NCBI RefSeq assembly: GCF_900631615.1
Contig: NZ_LR131273.1
Coordinates: 3,504,850-3,568,849, forward strand
Direction: 5' to 3'
From: Tsukamurella paurometabola
GTDB lineage: Bacteria; Actinomycetota; Actinomycetes; Mycobacteriales; Mycobacteriaceae
Length of the DNA stretch: 64,000 nt
This document shows, one piece after another, positions 7,475 through 15,261 of this stretch. The translations under genes and the position numbers were made by a program. Position 1 is the stretch's first letter; every line of letters begins with the position of its first letter. The notes under the pieces were generated by a model, which did no database searches, was not told where the DNA came from, and saw only the letters and a list, made by a program, of their open reading frames with translations.

Positions 7475-8046
7475 AGATCCAGTCCCACCACGACGTACCC
7501 CGGTACGCCTGGCTCACGCCTGCGAGCAGCGATCCGGCTGATCCTGCCATGCGGATTACGACATCGACGGGGACCGTGGATCTGACCCGCGCGGAGTTCG
7601 AGCGGTTGGCAGACCTCCTCGCTAAGGACGTCCGTGCTCGCGCGCATGAGGAAGTCCAGCTCCATCTTCGTGAGCCTCGCCGTCGGCCCCGAAGGGTGCG
7701 GCTCAGGCTTGCGCTCGCGGCGTTCTGTGCAGTTCTCGTGGTGCCGCTCGCTGCTTGCGGGACCGCGGGACCGTCGACGGGTTCGCCGTCGAGCAGCTCC
7801 GCGAGGTGCGCGGCCACGGCCACGAGCGCTCAGGCCACCGCCGCCGACACGGGCCCCAACGATCCGCAGGGCTCCGACGGATCGTCGACGAGAACGCCGC
7901 TCGACGAGGCTCTCGATGAGGTGCACCGTAGGTGCGGACCGGGATCGTTGGTGTCCAGGCCGGATCGTGGCAGCGCGGATGCCGGTGGTGCCGACGATCT
8001 GGAGGATGACCCCGGAGTCCCGAGCCGAGCGGAGGGACCGCGATGA
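7471..8046 (+). CDS. membrane-anchored protein with internal lipobox-like segment
   Basis: The 191-residue protein starts at a GTG that overlaps the previous stop (GTGA). Residues 1-65 are charged and soluble. A basic RRRPRRVRLR run precedes one hydrophobic segment ending PLAACG (about 70-90), and an acidic, low-complexity tail follows. The LAAC resembles a lipobox, but the long N-terminal part is unusual for a lipoprotein, so it may be a single-pass membrane protein. An alternative reading is a shorter lipoprotein starting at an internal codon. Its stop overlaps the next ATG. Confidence 0.55.
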   Translation: MKIQSHHDVPRYAWLTPASSDPADPAMRITTSTGTVDLTRAEFERLADLLAKDVRARAHEEVQLHLREPRRRPRRVRLRLALAAFCAVLVVPLAACGTAGPSTGSPSSSSARCAATATSAQATAADTGPNDPQGSDGSSTRTPLDEALDEVHRRCGPGSLVSRPDRGSADAGGADDLEDDPGVPSRAEGPR

Positions 8047-8471
8047 GATTGGGAGTCGCGGCCTGCGTGGTCCTCGTCCCCTTCGCCGCCGCGTGCGGCA
8101 CCGATGAGGGACCGACCTCCGTCGCCGCTGCACAGCAGACCAACCGCTGCGAAATCGCAGCTGCGGATGCCGCCTATCGTGACGCGACGGGGCGCGTCGC
8201 CCGACAACGCGCCATCAAACGAATTGTCCAGCAGGAGAATTGCGGACGCTCCAAACCGGGCAAATGGGGCTGCATTGTCGATGAGGATGTCGAGCGAGCC
8301 ATGCGTGGGGATGTGGACGCGCCGGGGCTGCGCGCGTTGATCTCCGTCGACCCGCCCCTGTACGGCTCGATTGCACCAGAGGTCGTCGATCCCGCTCGCT
8401 ACGTCGTCAACCTCTGGTGCGCCCATTTCGATGGTGGTCCGACGTTCGTCCTCAGCGGGGTACGCCCGTGA
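8043..8471 (+). CDS. small lipoprotein
   Basis: The 142-residue protein begins MRLGVAACVVLVPFAAACG. This is a short signal peptide with lipobox FAAAC and a lipidated Cys near residue 18. Three further Cys (NRCEIAA, ENCGRS, WGCIV) and a late LWCAH suggest disulfide bonds outside the membrane. Its ATG overlaps the previous stop (ATGA) and its own stop overlaps the next GTG, so it is the middle of a three-gene coupled run. Function unknown. Surface exclusion or cell-surface alteration is possible. Confidence 0.65.
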   Translation: MRLGVAACVVLVPFAAACGTDEGPTSVAAAQQTNRCEIAAADAAYRDATGRVARQRAIKRIVQQENCGRSKPGKWGCIVDEDVERAMRGDVDAPGLRALISVDPPLYGSIAPEVVDPARYVVNLWCAHFDGGPTFVLSGVRP

Positions 8472-8866
8472 GGTCACGAGTTGCTCTTGCGCTCACCGCT
8501 GTTCTCGCCCTCGCTCAGCTCGCTGCATGTGGCGACCGCAGCGGAGAAGGCCAGCTCTGCTTGACCGAATCAACCGTGCAGCAGTGGGAGAGGTCGCCGG
8601 GGTCGGCTGACGATCTCTGGCGCATGATCCGCGCTGTGAAGGTTCGCACCGACCAGGGCTGCGATGCACCCCTTCCGGGCGGTCCCGGCGGATACCTCTG
8701 TGTAACCGGCGGCCTCGCAATGAACGCCGTGTATTCGCCACAGTCTCGGCGAAAGGAGTTGGCGCAGCGAATCGTCGCCGATCTGCTGATTGCCGAACAG
8801 ATGCACAGCGAGGACGACATTTGCGTCTCTCGGTGGACGATCACATCGAGAGGCGATCAGGTGTGA
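8468..8866 (+). CDS. small lipoprotein
   Basis: The 132-residue protein starts at GTG 8468, overlapping the preceding stop. Its signal sequence VALALTAVLALAQLAACG has lipobox LAAC. The mature part has Cys in QLCLTES, QGCDAP, YLCVTG and DDICVS, a pattern like that of the neighbouring lipoprotein but without clear sequence identity. It ends the coupled run. Function unknown. Confidence 0.65.
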   Translation: MRSRVALALTAVLALAQLAACGDRSGEGQLCLTESTVQQWERSPGSADDLWRMIRAVKVRTDQGCDAPLPGGPGGYLCVTGGLAMNAVYSPQSRRKELAQRIVADLLIAEQMHSEDDICVSRWTITSRGDQV

Positions 8867-9046
8867 ATCCGGACCTCTTGTGCCTGTTGCAGCACTCCGC
8901 GATGCGATAGCGTGCGAGACAGCACCGACGGCCTGCTGTGGCGGCGGGCCCGGTGTCAGCGGGCAGCGGGGCGGGGCCAATCGCTAGTGGCATGGATCAG
9001 CTCTCCGGGGCGCTGGCCCGCCCGCCGTTCGCGCAGAGGAGTCGAG

Positions 9047-9982
9047 ATGGACCGCCGTGAGGATCGAGCCAAGAACAGCGAGGAGCTGAATCGGCGGCTA
9101 GCGGAGAGCGACGGTCCCCTCGGCGTTCACGACGACGATGAGCGGGGAACGAGCTACGGGCCGCTGTGGGTCGCCGACGGTGATCCGAGGGTCTATACCG
9201 AGGAATCTGACTATTCGGTCGAGCAGGCCCGTGAACAGGCCCTCTTCTGGTGGGCCGCAGCTGCGGCTGCCGAACGAAACCGCATGGAACGTATGGCTGA
9301 CGACGTCGAGCATGGCGATTACGTGCCCATACCCGGCAGCTTGGAAGTGCATGTTCCGCTGCCTGAGTACGTGCCCGTCGACCGCACGGGACCGGCGATA
9401 CGAGCCGCTCTGCGGGAGGCATCGCCGGATGAGCTTCCGGATTTCGAAGCGGAGTTCCGGATCGCGCTGGCCGAGGCGGAGGACAACTTCGACCTCTCCC
9501 GGGTAGACGCGGCCCTCACCCGCTGGTGGGGTGTCGCGCACATGCGTCTCAACCCGCCGACTGCCGCGGAGCGCGAGCTCGTCGAGCAGGTCGCTCGCGG
9601 CGACTTCGAGGGGCTGCAAGTTGAGTGGCGCGTCTACTTGATTCGTGAAGGGCCGGGCTGGTCCGCGGTGATTCCCGGAACGCCGATCGCAGCGGACGGC
9701 GCGACGCGCGAGGAGGCTCTCGACGAGATGGTCGACGCCCTGCGTGACTACGTCGAGTCGCGGAACGAGTACCTCCGGCTCGCTCCTAACCACGCCGCCA
9801 ACAAGAACCTCGTCGACTTGATCGACGGCGAGACCGACGAAAGCCTGCGCAGATGGGTAGCCGCCGGGGACTGCGGCGACGCGCAGCGCGAGTACGACAC
9901 CTCGCCGGTCCTACGCGATGCCCTGCGGCGCGCTCGGGAAGCGCGGTCCGTGAAGAGGGTGTTCCGCCGCCGCGACGAGTAG
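9047..9982 (+). CDS. DUF6247-like / HicB-like two-domain protein
   Basis: The 311-residue protein starts at ATG 9047 behind GAGGAGTCGAG; the open frame to 8912 is noncoding. An acidic N-terminus (1-110) leads to a region (about 115-190) with GPAIRAALREASPDELPDFE and RVDAALTRWWGVA, which resembles DUF6247. Residues about 197-240 (YLIREGPGWSAVIPGTPIAA then EEALDEMVDALRDYV) resemble the HicB antitoxin fold. HicB normally pairs with an upstream HicA mRNA interferase, but no HicA is visible. The C-terminus is helical and basic. A stand-alone toxin-antitoxin relic or a regulator is possible. Domain names are from recalled patterns. Confidence 0.6.
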   Translation: MDRREDRAKNSEELNRRLAESDGPLGVHDDDERGTSYGPLWVADGDPRVYTEESDYSVEQAREQALFWWAAAAAAERNRMERMADDVEHGDYVPIPGSLEVHVPLPEYVPVDRTGPAIRAALREASPDELPDFEAEFRIALAEAEDNFDLSRVDAALTRWWGVAHMRLNPPTAAERELVEQVARGDFEGLQVEWRVYLIREGPGWSAVIPGTPIAADGATREEALDEMVDALRDYVESRNEYLRLAPNHAANKNLVDLIDGETDESLRRWVAAGDCGDAQREYDTSPVLRDALRRAREARSVKRVFRRRDE

Positions 9983-10130
9983 GCGTTCGCCGGCACACGC
10001 TGAGCCAGTTTGGCGTCACCCCATGGGGCGTCAACGTTGCGGGCTGGCCCGCCGAAGTAAGGAAGCTCTGGCTCTAGCCTTGGCGGGCATCGTTGGATTT
10101 GATGCTACCGGCGACTCGTACCGCGAACGA
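9983..10130. other. spacer with ACACGCTGAGCCAGTT motif
   Basis: No gene was found. The sequence ACACGCTGAGCCAGTT near 9997 recurs in degraded form near 10779 (ACATGCTGAGCCAGTTG) and 10827 (ACACGCTGATCCAGTTG). These look like leftover ends of a lost insertion element flanking the nucleotidyltransferase region. Confidence 0.35.
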
Positions 10131-10556
10131 TCACGTGGCCGCGCCGGGAGGGCCGGGCCTCCAAGTAGAGAGAACGTCCGAGGCCCGGGATTCCTCGACC
10201 ACCTTCCGCGCGTCAGAGTCCCTGTAGGCCATCTCGAAGTCGGTGAGCAACAGGATCAATGGATGAGTGCGAACGTCCCGAACGAGAGCGTCAGGTGATT
10301 CTGCCTCCCAAGCAGCGACTGTGATGCGGTATCCGTTCACCTCGTGGCCAAGCCTGCGGGACAGATCGGTGCACATCGTGCTCGCGGCGCGACGTTCGAC
10401 GGTGCCGATCAGCAGCACGTCGATGTCGCTCGGAGGGGGACCGTCGACGCCGTGGTACCGCGCAGCGAACGAGCCGAAGATGTACCCCACCACCAGGCCG
10501 TCCAGCTCGATCACGGCCTCGCGGATCGCCTCGATGATCTGGTCGGGATCAGTCAA
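10131..10556 (-). CDS. MNT-type nucleotidyltransferase domain protein
   Basis: The 141-residue protein starts at TTG 10556 (TDPDQIIEAIREAV). It has the minimal nucleotidyltransferase signature GSFAARYHGVDGPPPSDIDV: GS followed by DxD, the metal-binding pair. Such proteins act as the nucleotide-transferring half of MNT/HEPN toxin-antitoxin systems or of AbiEii-like pairs. No HEPN gene is adjacent. The frame stays open to 10694, but the upstream part is out of character and a small coupled frame ends at this TTG (TTGA overlap), so the shorter start was chosen. It is bracketed by IS remnants and an IS3 element, so a partner may have been lost. Confidence 0.65.
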   Translation of the reverse strand: MTDPDQIIEAIREAVIELDGLVVGYIFGSFAARYHGVDGPPPSDIDVLLIGTVERRAASTMCTDLSRRLGHEVNGYRITVAAWEAESPDALVRDVRTHPLILLLTDFEMAYRDSDARKVVEESRASDVLSTWRPGPPGAAT

Positions 10557-10654
10557 ATTGATCTCACCTCCAGTGTTCGCGGGTCGATGAGCAGGAGGTT
10601 CTGCGACAAGAGATCCCCGTCGGCGTCGAGCCCCTCGACTTGCGTCGATCCCAC
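10553..10654 (-). CDS. tiny reading frame coupled to the nucleotidyltransferase
   Basis: The GTG at 10654 opens 33 codons (starting GSTQVEGLDADGDLL) whose TGA overlaps the TTG of the nucleotidyltransferase. The coding character (LLSQNLLLIDPRTLEV) looks protein-like and the same frame stays open well upstream without a start codon. It may therefore be the C-terminus of a decayed partner gene rather than a complete gene. Confidence 0.3.
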   Translation of the reverse strand: MGSTQVEGLDADGDLLSQNLLLIDPRTLEVRSI

Positions 10655-10970
10655 CCGATCGCTGTACCGCCAGTGGCATGCCAGTCTCCGGCAATCGCGA
10701 CGCGGTCGGGGGCAGGCTTCATAGTCGCGATTCTCGCACCTGGGGTGTCCGGCGTCCGTGGAAGTGGTGTCGTCCGAAACATGCTGAGCCAGTTGATTGG
10801 CAACCGTCGAGTGGTCGGATGAAGAACACGCTGATCCAGTTGACTGTCAGCGCCGGCCTGGGAGCGAGCGTGGACTCACTCGAAGAACAGGTCCCGCTTC
10901 CACGACCTCGGGACTGCTGCACCGATAAGGACATCTGATCTGGCTTGCCCGCATAGGGTGGCCTGGAAGG

Positions 10971-11288
10971 ATGACTATCGTGCCGAAGCCGTATCCGCAG
11001 GAGTTCCGTGATGACGTGGTCCGCGTGGCCCGTGAGCGCGAGTCGGGGGTGACGCTCGCCCAGATCGCGAAGGACTTCGGGATTCATGAGATGACGCTGC
11101 AGAAGTGGTTGCGCCGCGCGGATATCGATGACGGCCGCAGGCCGGGAACGACATCAACGGAATCGGTTGAGCTGCGTGAGCTGCGGAAGCGGAATCGCTT
11201 GCTGGAGCAGGAGAATGAGGTATTGCGGCGGGCGGCGGCGTATCTGTCGCAGGCGAATCTGCCGGGAAAAGGCTCTACCCGCTCGTGA
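10971..11288 (+). CDS. IS3 transposase OrfA
   Basis: The 105-residue protein has an N-terminal helix-turn-helix (FRDDVVRVARERESGVTLAQ, IAKDFGIHEMTLQKWLRRA) that binds the IS ends. A leucine-rich helix (ELRELRKRNRLLEQENEVLR) for dimerisation follows. Near the 3' end is the string GGGAAAAGG. A -1 shift there would join it to orfB through KRLYPLVKELAADG, the usual IS3 way to make the active OrfAB transposase. Confidence 0.9.
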   Translation: MTIVPKPYPQEFRDDVVRVARERESGVTLAQIAKDFGIHEMTLQKWLRRADIDDGRRPGTTSTESVELRELRKRNRLLEQENEVLRRAAAYLSQANLPGKGSTRS

Positions 11289-12145
11289 AGGAGCTCGCCG
11301 CCGACGGCATTCCCGTGGCGGTGACGTGCCGGGTTCTCAAGCTCTCTCGTCCGCCGTACTACCGGTGGCTGACCGAGGCGGTCACCACGGCTGAACGAAC
11401 CGAGGCCGTGCGGGCGAACGCGCTGTTCGATGCCCACCGTGATGACCCGGAGTTCGGGTATCGATTTCTCGCCGATGAGGCCGAAGCTGCTGGCCAGAGC
11501 ATGAGTGCGCGGACGGCGTGGCGGATCTGCTCGGAGAACAGCTGGTGGTCAAGGTTCGGGAAGAAACGCGGCCGGAACGGGAAGAAACCCGGCCCGCCGG
11601 TGCACGACGACCTCGTCGAACGCGACTTCACCGCCGAATCTCCGAACCAGTTGTGGCTCAGCGATATCACCGAGCATTGGACTGACGAGGGCAAGGTCTA
11701 CCTTTGCGCGATCAAGGACGCCTGCTCGGGGCGGATCGTCGGCTACAGTATCGACTCCCGCATGCAATCACGTCTCGCCGTCAGTGCGTTGAACAATGCG
11801 GTTGCCCGCCGTAGCCACGACGTCGCAGGTTGTATTGTGCACTCCGACAGAGGCTCTCAATTCCGGTCCCGCAAATTCGTGTCGGCGTTGAACCGACACC
11901 ATCTGGTCGGATCGATGGGCAGAGTCGGCGCCGCCGGCGACAACGCCGCGATGGAGTCGTTCTTCGCACTGCTGCAGCGCAACGTCCTCGACCGGCAGCG
12001 ATGGAGCACCCGCGAGCAACTCCGGATCGCGATCGTCACCTGGATCGAACGGACCTACCACCGCCGGCGCCGCCAGGCCCGCCTCGGCCGGTTGACGCCG
12101 ATCGAATACGAGGCGATCATCAACACAGCCGCATCAGCGGCATGA
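11285..12145 (+). CDS. IS3 transposase OrfB (DDE integrase core)
   Basis: The 286-residue frame overlaps orfA by 4 bp and is probably expressed mainly by -1 frameshifting. The rve-type catalytic triad is visible: Asp in QLWLSDITEHWTDEG, Asp in IVHSDRGSQFRSRKF, and Glu in NAAMESFFALLQRNVL. The N-terminal HTH_21 region (EFGYRFLADEAEAAGQSMS) is present. It looks complete. Confidence 0.92.
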   Translation: MKELAADGIPVAVTCRVLKLSRPPYYRWLTEAVTTAERTEAVRANALFDAHRDDPEFGYRFLADEAEAAGQSMSARTAWRICSENSWWSRFGKKRGRNGKKPGPPVHDDLVERDFTAESPNQLWLSDITEHWTDEGKVYLCAIKDACSGRIVGYSIDSRMQSRLAVSALNNAVARRSHDVAGCIVHSDRGSQFRSRKFVSALNRHHLVGSMGRVGAAGDNAAMESFFALLQRNVLDRQRWSTREQLRIAIVTWIERTYHRRRRQARLGRLTPIEYEAIINTAASAA

Positions 12146-12241
12146 CACCGTAACTGTCTCTATCGGTGCAGCAGTCCCCTCAGTCATACACCAGTTGATA
12201 CGTTATGCAACGAGCTGACCAGGGGGAAGGAGACGGGCGGC

Positions 12242-13132
12242 GTGACTTCGAGAGATGTGCTGCTAGGTGTAGCAGCACTGGCTGCATGTTTTGTCACGGG
12301 ATGTGCTGGAACCTCGACGATGCCGGATCGAGTGGCCAGTACGTCGATCGAGCTGTGGAGTACCCCTGCGGCGCAATCCTCCGCTACTTCCAGCACGCCG
12401 AGTGCCCGGGCAGCGTCGCCTTCCGAGTGGCCTGCGCTCAAACCTGGCCACTGGGTCTCCTTGCAAGGTAGCCAGGGCGGAACAGCGTACGACTTCAGCT
12501 ACGGCCCGGTGATCGGCATGGGATCGACGGTCGTTCAGCAGGGGACTTCGGGTACCGACGCTTCGTGCACCGCCGGATGGCCGGTCTTCGATGCCAAGGA
12601 CCGCGTGGGGTTCCTCACCGCGGGGCACTGCGACGCGAACCCCGGCGGGGTCACCTGGATGTACCTGGACGCGAACCGGTCGCAGAAGCGCATGCTCAAT
12701 GCATACGAGCGCAGCGTGGGCACGGTCTCCAACGGCACGAAGCTCGACGCCGCGGTCTTCTTCCTCACTCCAGAGCAACAGGCCAACCGTGACTACGCGA
12801 ACACCGTGACCAAGACGGTGCGGATCAAGGACTATCTGAGCCCCGCACAGACCAAGGCAATGCCCGTCGGAACCCCGGTCTGCATGATGGGCGGTCGCGC
12901 GGGAACCACCTGCGGCCCGCTCATTTCCGCCACCGATTACGACATCGAGTGGGGCGGCTACGCGATTCAGGGCGATTCCGGTGCTGGCGTATTCGTGGTC
13001 GACGCGAACATGAATGCGTACGCGATCGGACTGCTCAGCTCGGGCCCGGACGACTACCACAACCGCGCGACGCACATCGAGCCCGTACTCAAGCGGTGGG
13101 GCCTGAAGATGATGACCACGCCCGCGAACTAG
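12242..13132 (+). CDS. secreted trypsin-like serine protease lipoprotein
   Basis: The 296-residue protein starts at GTG 12242 behind GGGGGAAGGAGA. The N-terminus is a lipoprotein signal (LLGVAALAACFVTGCAG, lipobox VTGC), then a Ser/Thr/Pro linker. The S1-type triad is visible: His in FLTAGHCD, Asp in TKLDAAVFF and Ser in QGDSGAGVFV. Four Cys outside the lipobox could form two disulfides. This is a cell-surface protease carried as element cargo just right of the IS3 copy. Its substrate is unknown. Confidence 0.8.
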   Translation: MTSRDVLLGVAALAACFVTGCAGTSTMPDRVASTSIELWSTPAAQSSATSSTPSARAASPSEWPALKPGHWVSLQGSQGGTAYDFSYGPVIGMGSTVVQQGTSGTDASCTAGWPVFDAKDRVGFLTAGHCDANPGGVTWMYLDANRSQKRMLNAYERSVGTVSNGTKLDAAVFFLTPEQQANRDYANTVTKTVRIKDYLSPAQTKAMPVGTPVCMMGGRAGTTCGPLISATDYDIEWGGYAIQGDSGAGVFVVDANMNAYAIGLLSSGPDDYHNRATHIEPVLKRWGLKMMTTPAN

Positions 13133-13147
13133 GGGTTGATTTTGAAC

Positions 13148-13930
13148 ATGCGACAGCAGTGCGTGGCAGGTCTCTCGATCCTCTTCCTTGCCGCAGGGTG
13201 TGGGAGCGCCGACCCGAGCACCAACCTTGTGGAGACGCCGTCCGAGGAGATCCTGAAGTTCGACCTCACAAACCAGAAACTCGTCCACTCAGACTCACAG
13301 GTCAACGGGTCACTCAACGCCACCCCGCTCTTCCAGTACCGCCCGCAGCGGATGCTCGTCCAGCAGGGACAGCAGGCCCCCGAGAACTTCGACGGCGGAT
13401 ACGGACCGGCCAAGTGCGGGCCGCAGACCGGATGGAAGCAGCGGGGCATCACCCTCTACACGGTCACGCCAAACGACAAGGAGGTCACGAACGCTGCGAA
13501 GATGCAGGACCGCGAGCTCTACGAGGACGTCCTCATTCAGGAGTTCTTCGTGTTCGACTCGGTTGCTTCCGCACGCGGCTACTTCAACACGATGAAGGAG
13601 ACGCTGCGCAAGCAGTGCCCCGACGTCGACCGCACCATGGGCGGACGGTTCCCGATCCAGATCAAGCCCGCGATCACCTCCGAGTCCGAGGACCGGTTCA
13701 CCGCGGACTCGACCGTTACCCCCTCGCGCTACGACCACTCTCCTGAGACGTCCGGAGGCAACGGATCGACAGGGCAGCAGTGGCGTCGCGTGGCCAGCGT
13801 GGACCGCAACATCGTCACGATCACCGACGGCGCGCACTACATCACCAAGACGCACGCGAATCTGATCCAGCCGACCAACATCACCGTCGCTGCGGACCTG
13901 ATCAGCAACTACATCAGGCAGCTCCAATAG
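13148..13930 (+). CDS. secreted lipoprotein, DUF7373-like
   Basis: The 260-residue protein has signal CVAGLSILFLAAGCG with lipobox LAAGC. The mature part is soluble and mixed alpha/beta (FVFDSVASARGYFNTMKETL, ITDGAHYITKTHANLIQPT). It resembles large mycolata lipoprotein families found near element boundaries, but I cannot name it with certainty. It starts 15 bp after the protease stop, so it is likely co-transcribed. The ATG at 13148 was preferred over a TTG 12 bp upstream. Confidence 0.65.
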   Translation: MRQQCVAGLSILFLAAGCGSADPSTNLVETPSEEILKFDLTNQKLVHSDSQVNGSLNATPLFQYRPQRMLVQQGQQAPENFDGGYGPAKCGPQTGWKQRGITLYTVTPNDKEVTNAAKMQDRELYEDVLIQEFFVFDSVASARGYFNTMKETLRKQCPDVDRTMGGRFPIQIKPAITSESEDRFTADSTVTPSRYDHSPETSGGNGSTGQQWRRVASVDRNIVTITDGAHYITKTHANLIQPTNITVAADLISNYIRQLQ

Positions 13931-13950
13931 GCGTGCACTCCCCGGACTAG

Positions 13951-14418
13951 ATGAACTTGGAACCGATCGACGAGCTGGTGCGTCTAATGGGTATGGGGGA
14001 AGAACACGACGACGTACCCGCCTTGCCCGACTGGGTTGAGGACTACTTCGCTGACCAGCGTCGCTACTGGCGCACGCTCCGCGATGACGGATTGATCGAC
14101 CTAGCCGACACTGGGGAGCTGATCCGGCGTCAGGTCGATCGAGCTGGACTCCGCGCTTACCTTGAAGGACAAGACCAACGTCCAGCACGTAACGATCGAG
14201 GGCGTCCCCGACGCCTACTGCCGCTCGTACGGAATCGGTGGCGTCGCATCCGAGCTGTACTACGCCTGCTGGGTCGCGGTGGGGCGGTACGTCTCCGAGT
14301 TCGTCGACAAGCAGCCGACGAAGACTTTCCAGGCGACCGATGCGGCGCACCGGGTACTGCAACATTCGAGATGACGTTTGGGCACGTAGAGCTACGCAGC
14401 AGAATCGACTTCTCTTGA
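13951..14418 (+). CDS. hypothetical frame, probably a fusion of fragments
   Basis: The first 70 codons (PALPDWVEDYFADQRRYWRT, LIDLADTGELIRRQVDRAG) look like real protein. After about 14160 the frame turns Arg-rich and unnatural, while another frame becomes clearly protein-like (see the fragment at 14162). This pattern indicates a small gene joined by deletion to the tail of a different gene. Confidence 0.35.
   Translation: MNLEPIDELVRLMGMGEEHDDVPALPDWVEDYFADQRRYWRTLRDDGLIDLADTGELIRRQVDRAGLRAYLEGQDQRPARNDRGRPRRLLPLVRNRWRRIRAVLRLLGRGGAVRLRVRRQAADEDFPGDRCGAPGTATFEMTFGHVELRSRIDFS
14162..14374 (+). pseudogene. C-terminal fragment of a secreted lipoprotein gene
   Basis: The frame reads KDKTNVQHVTIEGVPDAYCR, then YGIGGVASELYYACWVAVGR, then a helical tail, ending at TGA 14374. 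Two Cys and the GRYVSEF pattern are what the C-terminal end of DUF7373-type lipoproteins looks like. The N-terminal part and the signal peptide are absent. It is likely the remnant of a paralogue of the lipoprotein at 13148. Confidence 0.5.
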
Positions 14419-15261
14419 TCGGTACCCGACGGATGTGAACCATTCATCCCGACCAAGGGCTTCATACATTGCCCCCCGTCGATCATTGACGTCCCCCTCG
14501 AAAGCGAGTTTGCTCTGTTCGAGTAGATGCTCCACGACACTCTCGCGGTCGTCCTCCGCAAAGCGCGAATTCAATGTTCGAATTATTCCCGATATCTCAC
14601 GTGCAGACACTACCGAATACAGTTCTCCCAGGTGGAGCGTCTCGAATTGATTAACAATCCGCCGCCTAGTGGTCGCGTCGATCCGCCTGTCTGGATCCGC
14701 ACGGAACGCAACCACCGGAGTCTGATCGAGAACCTCAGCACGGAGCCACCGCGTGCTCAGCAAGTCGCGCGCCGGCCGGGCGTAAGGATGAATCAGTTGG
14801 TCGGTTTCCGCGGTGGCGAATCGGTCGTTGAGCAACTTGTTGCACCGAATGCACGCCGGTATTAGGTTCCATGGGTCGATAGCGAGCTCGTGAACGAGAG
14901 TAATCGGAACAAAATGATCAAGAGTATCTGCCATCCCATACTGGCAATAGCTACAAAGCTGATGTAGCGCATTATTCTTTATCGCGTCATATATACGTCG
15001 AGCCTTGCTGCCCGACCTGGACAGTTGACCGGTGTATAGTTTTTGCAAATCAGCATCGCTGATTCCGGGGATAGGGTACAAGCTCTTCTTCGTCTGATGT
15101 AAAGATTGATCGTGAATGCGATCCTGAAAGTCCGAACTGTTCTGTGTGAACGCCGGTACTGCCGAATTTACATTAGCTTTGAGCTCTTTGTCTCGTATGC
15201 CGTTCGCGCACGCCTTCGCCGACTCCTCGACGGTGCACGTGGGCGGATCAACCGCCCACAT
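14392..15261 (-). CDS. HNH endonuclease, Septu PtuB-like
   Basis: The 289-residue protein carries an HNH zinc-finger nuclease motif near residues 103-150: CSYCQYG, then TLDHFVPI, then NLIPACIRCNKLLNDRF, i.e. two CxxC pairs with the catalytic His in LDHF. It overlaps the 3' end of the upstream ATPase gene by 14 bp, so the two are co-translated. An ATPase plus HNH protein is the make-up of Septu anti-phage systems (PtuA/PtuB), where the nuclease cuts nucleic acid when the ATPase senses phage. Base composition is visibly lower in GC than the neighbours, suggesting recent acquisition. Another restriction-like ATPase/HNH pair is possible. Confidence 0.72.
   Translation of the reverse strand: MWAVDPPTCTVEESAKACANGIRDKELKANVNSAVPAFTQNSSDFQDRIHDQSLHQTKKSLYPIPGISDADLQKLYTGQLSRSGSKARRIYDAIKNNALHQLCSYCQYGMADTLDHFVPITLVHELAIDPWNLIPACIRCNKLLNDRFATAETDQLIHPYARPARDLLSTRWLRAEVLDQTPVVAFRADPDRRIDATTRRRIVNQFETLHLGELYSVVSAREISGIIRTLNSRFAEDDRESVVEHLLEQSKLAFEGDVNDRRGAMYEALGRDEWFTSVGYRSREVDSAA

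Larger units (their letters stand above)
10910..12178 (+). mobile_element. IS3-family insertion sequence, 1269 bp
   Basis: The inverted ends are GGGACTGCTGCACCGATA on the left and its complement TATCGGTGCAGCAGTCCC on the right, with further similarity inward. The flanking trinucleotide CTC is present on both sides (10907-10909 and 12179-12181), which is a 3-bp target duplication typical of IS3. The two transposase frames are orfA and orfB. No interrupted gene was recognised in the flanks. Confidence 0.9.

Noticed and set aside
8912-9046. 45-codon N-terminal extension of the DUF6247-like gene
   Set aside because: Arg/Ser-rich, no ribosome binding site at the upstream start, whereas ATG 9047 has GAGGAG.
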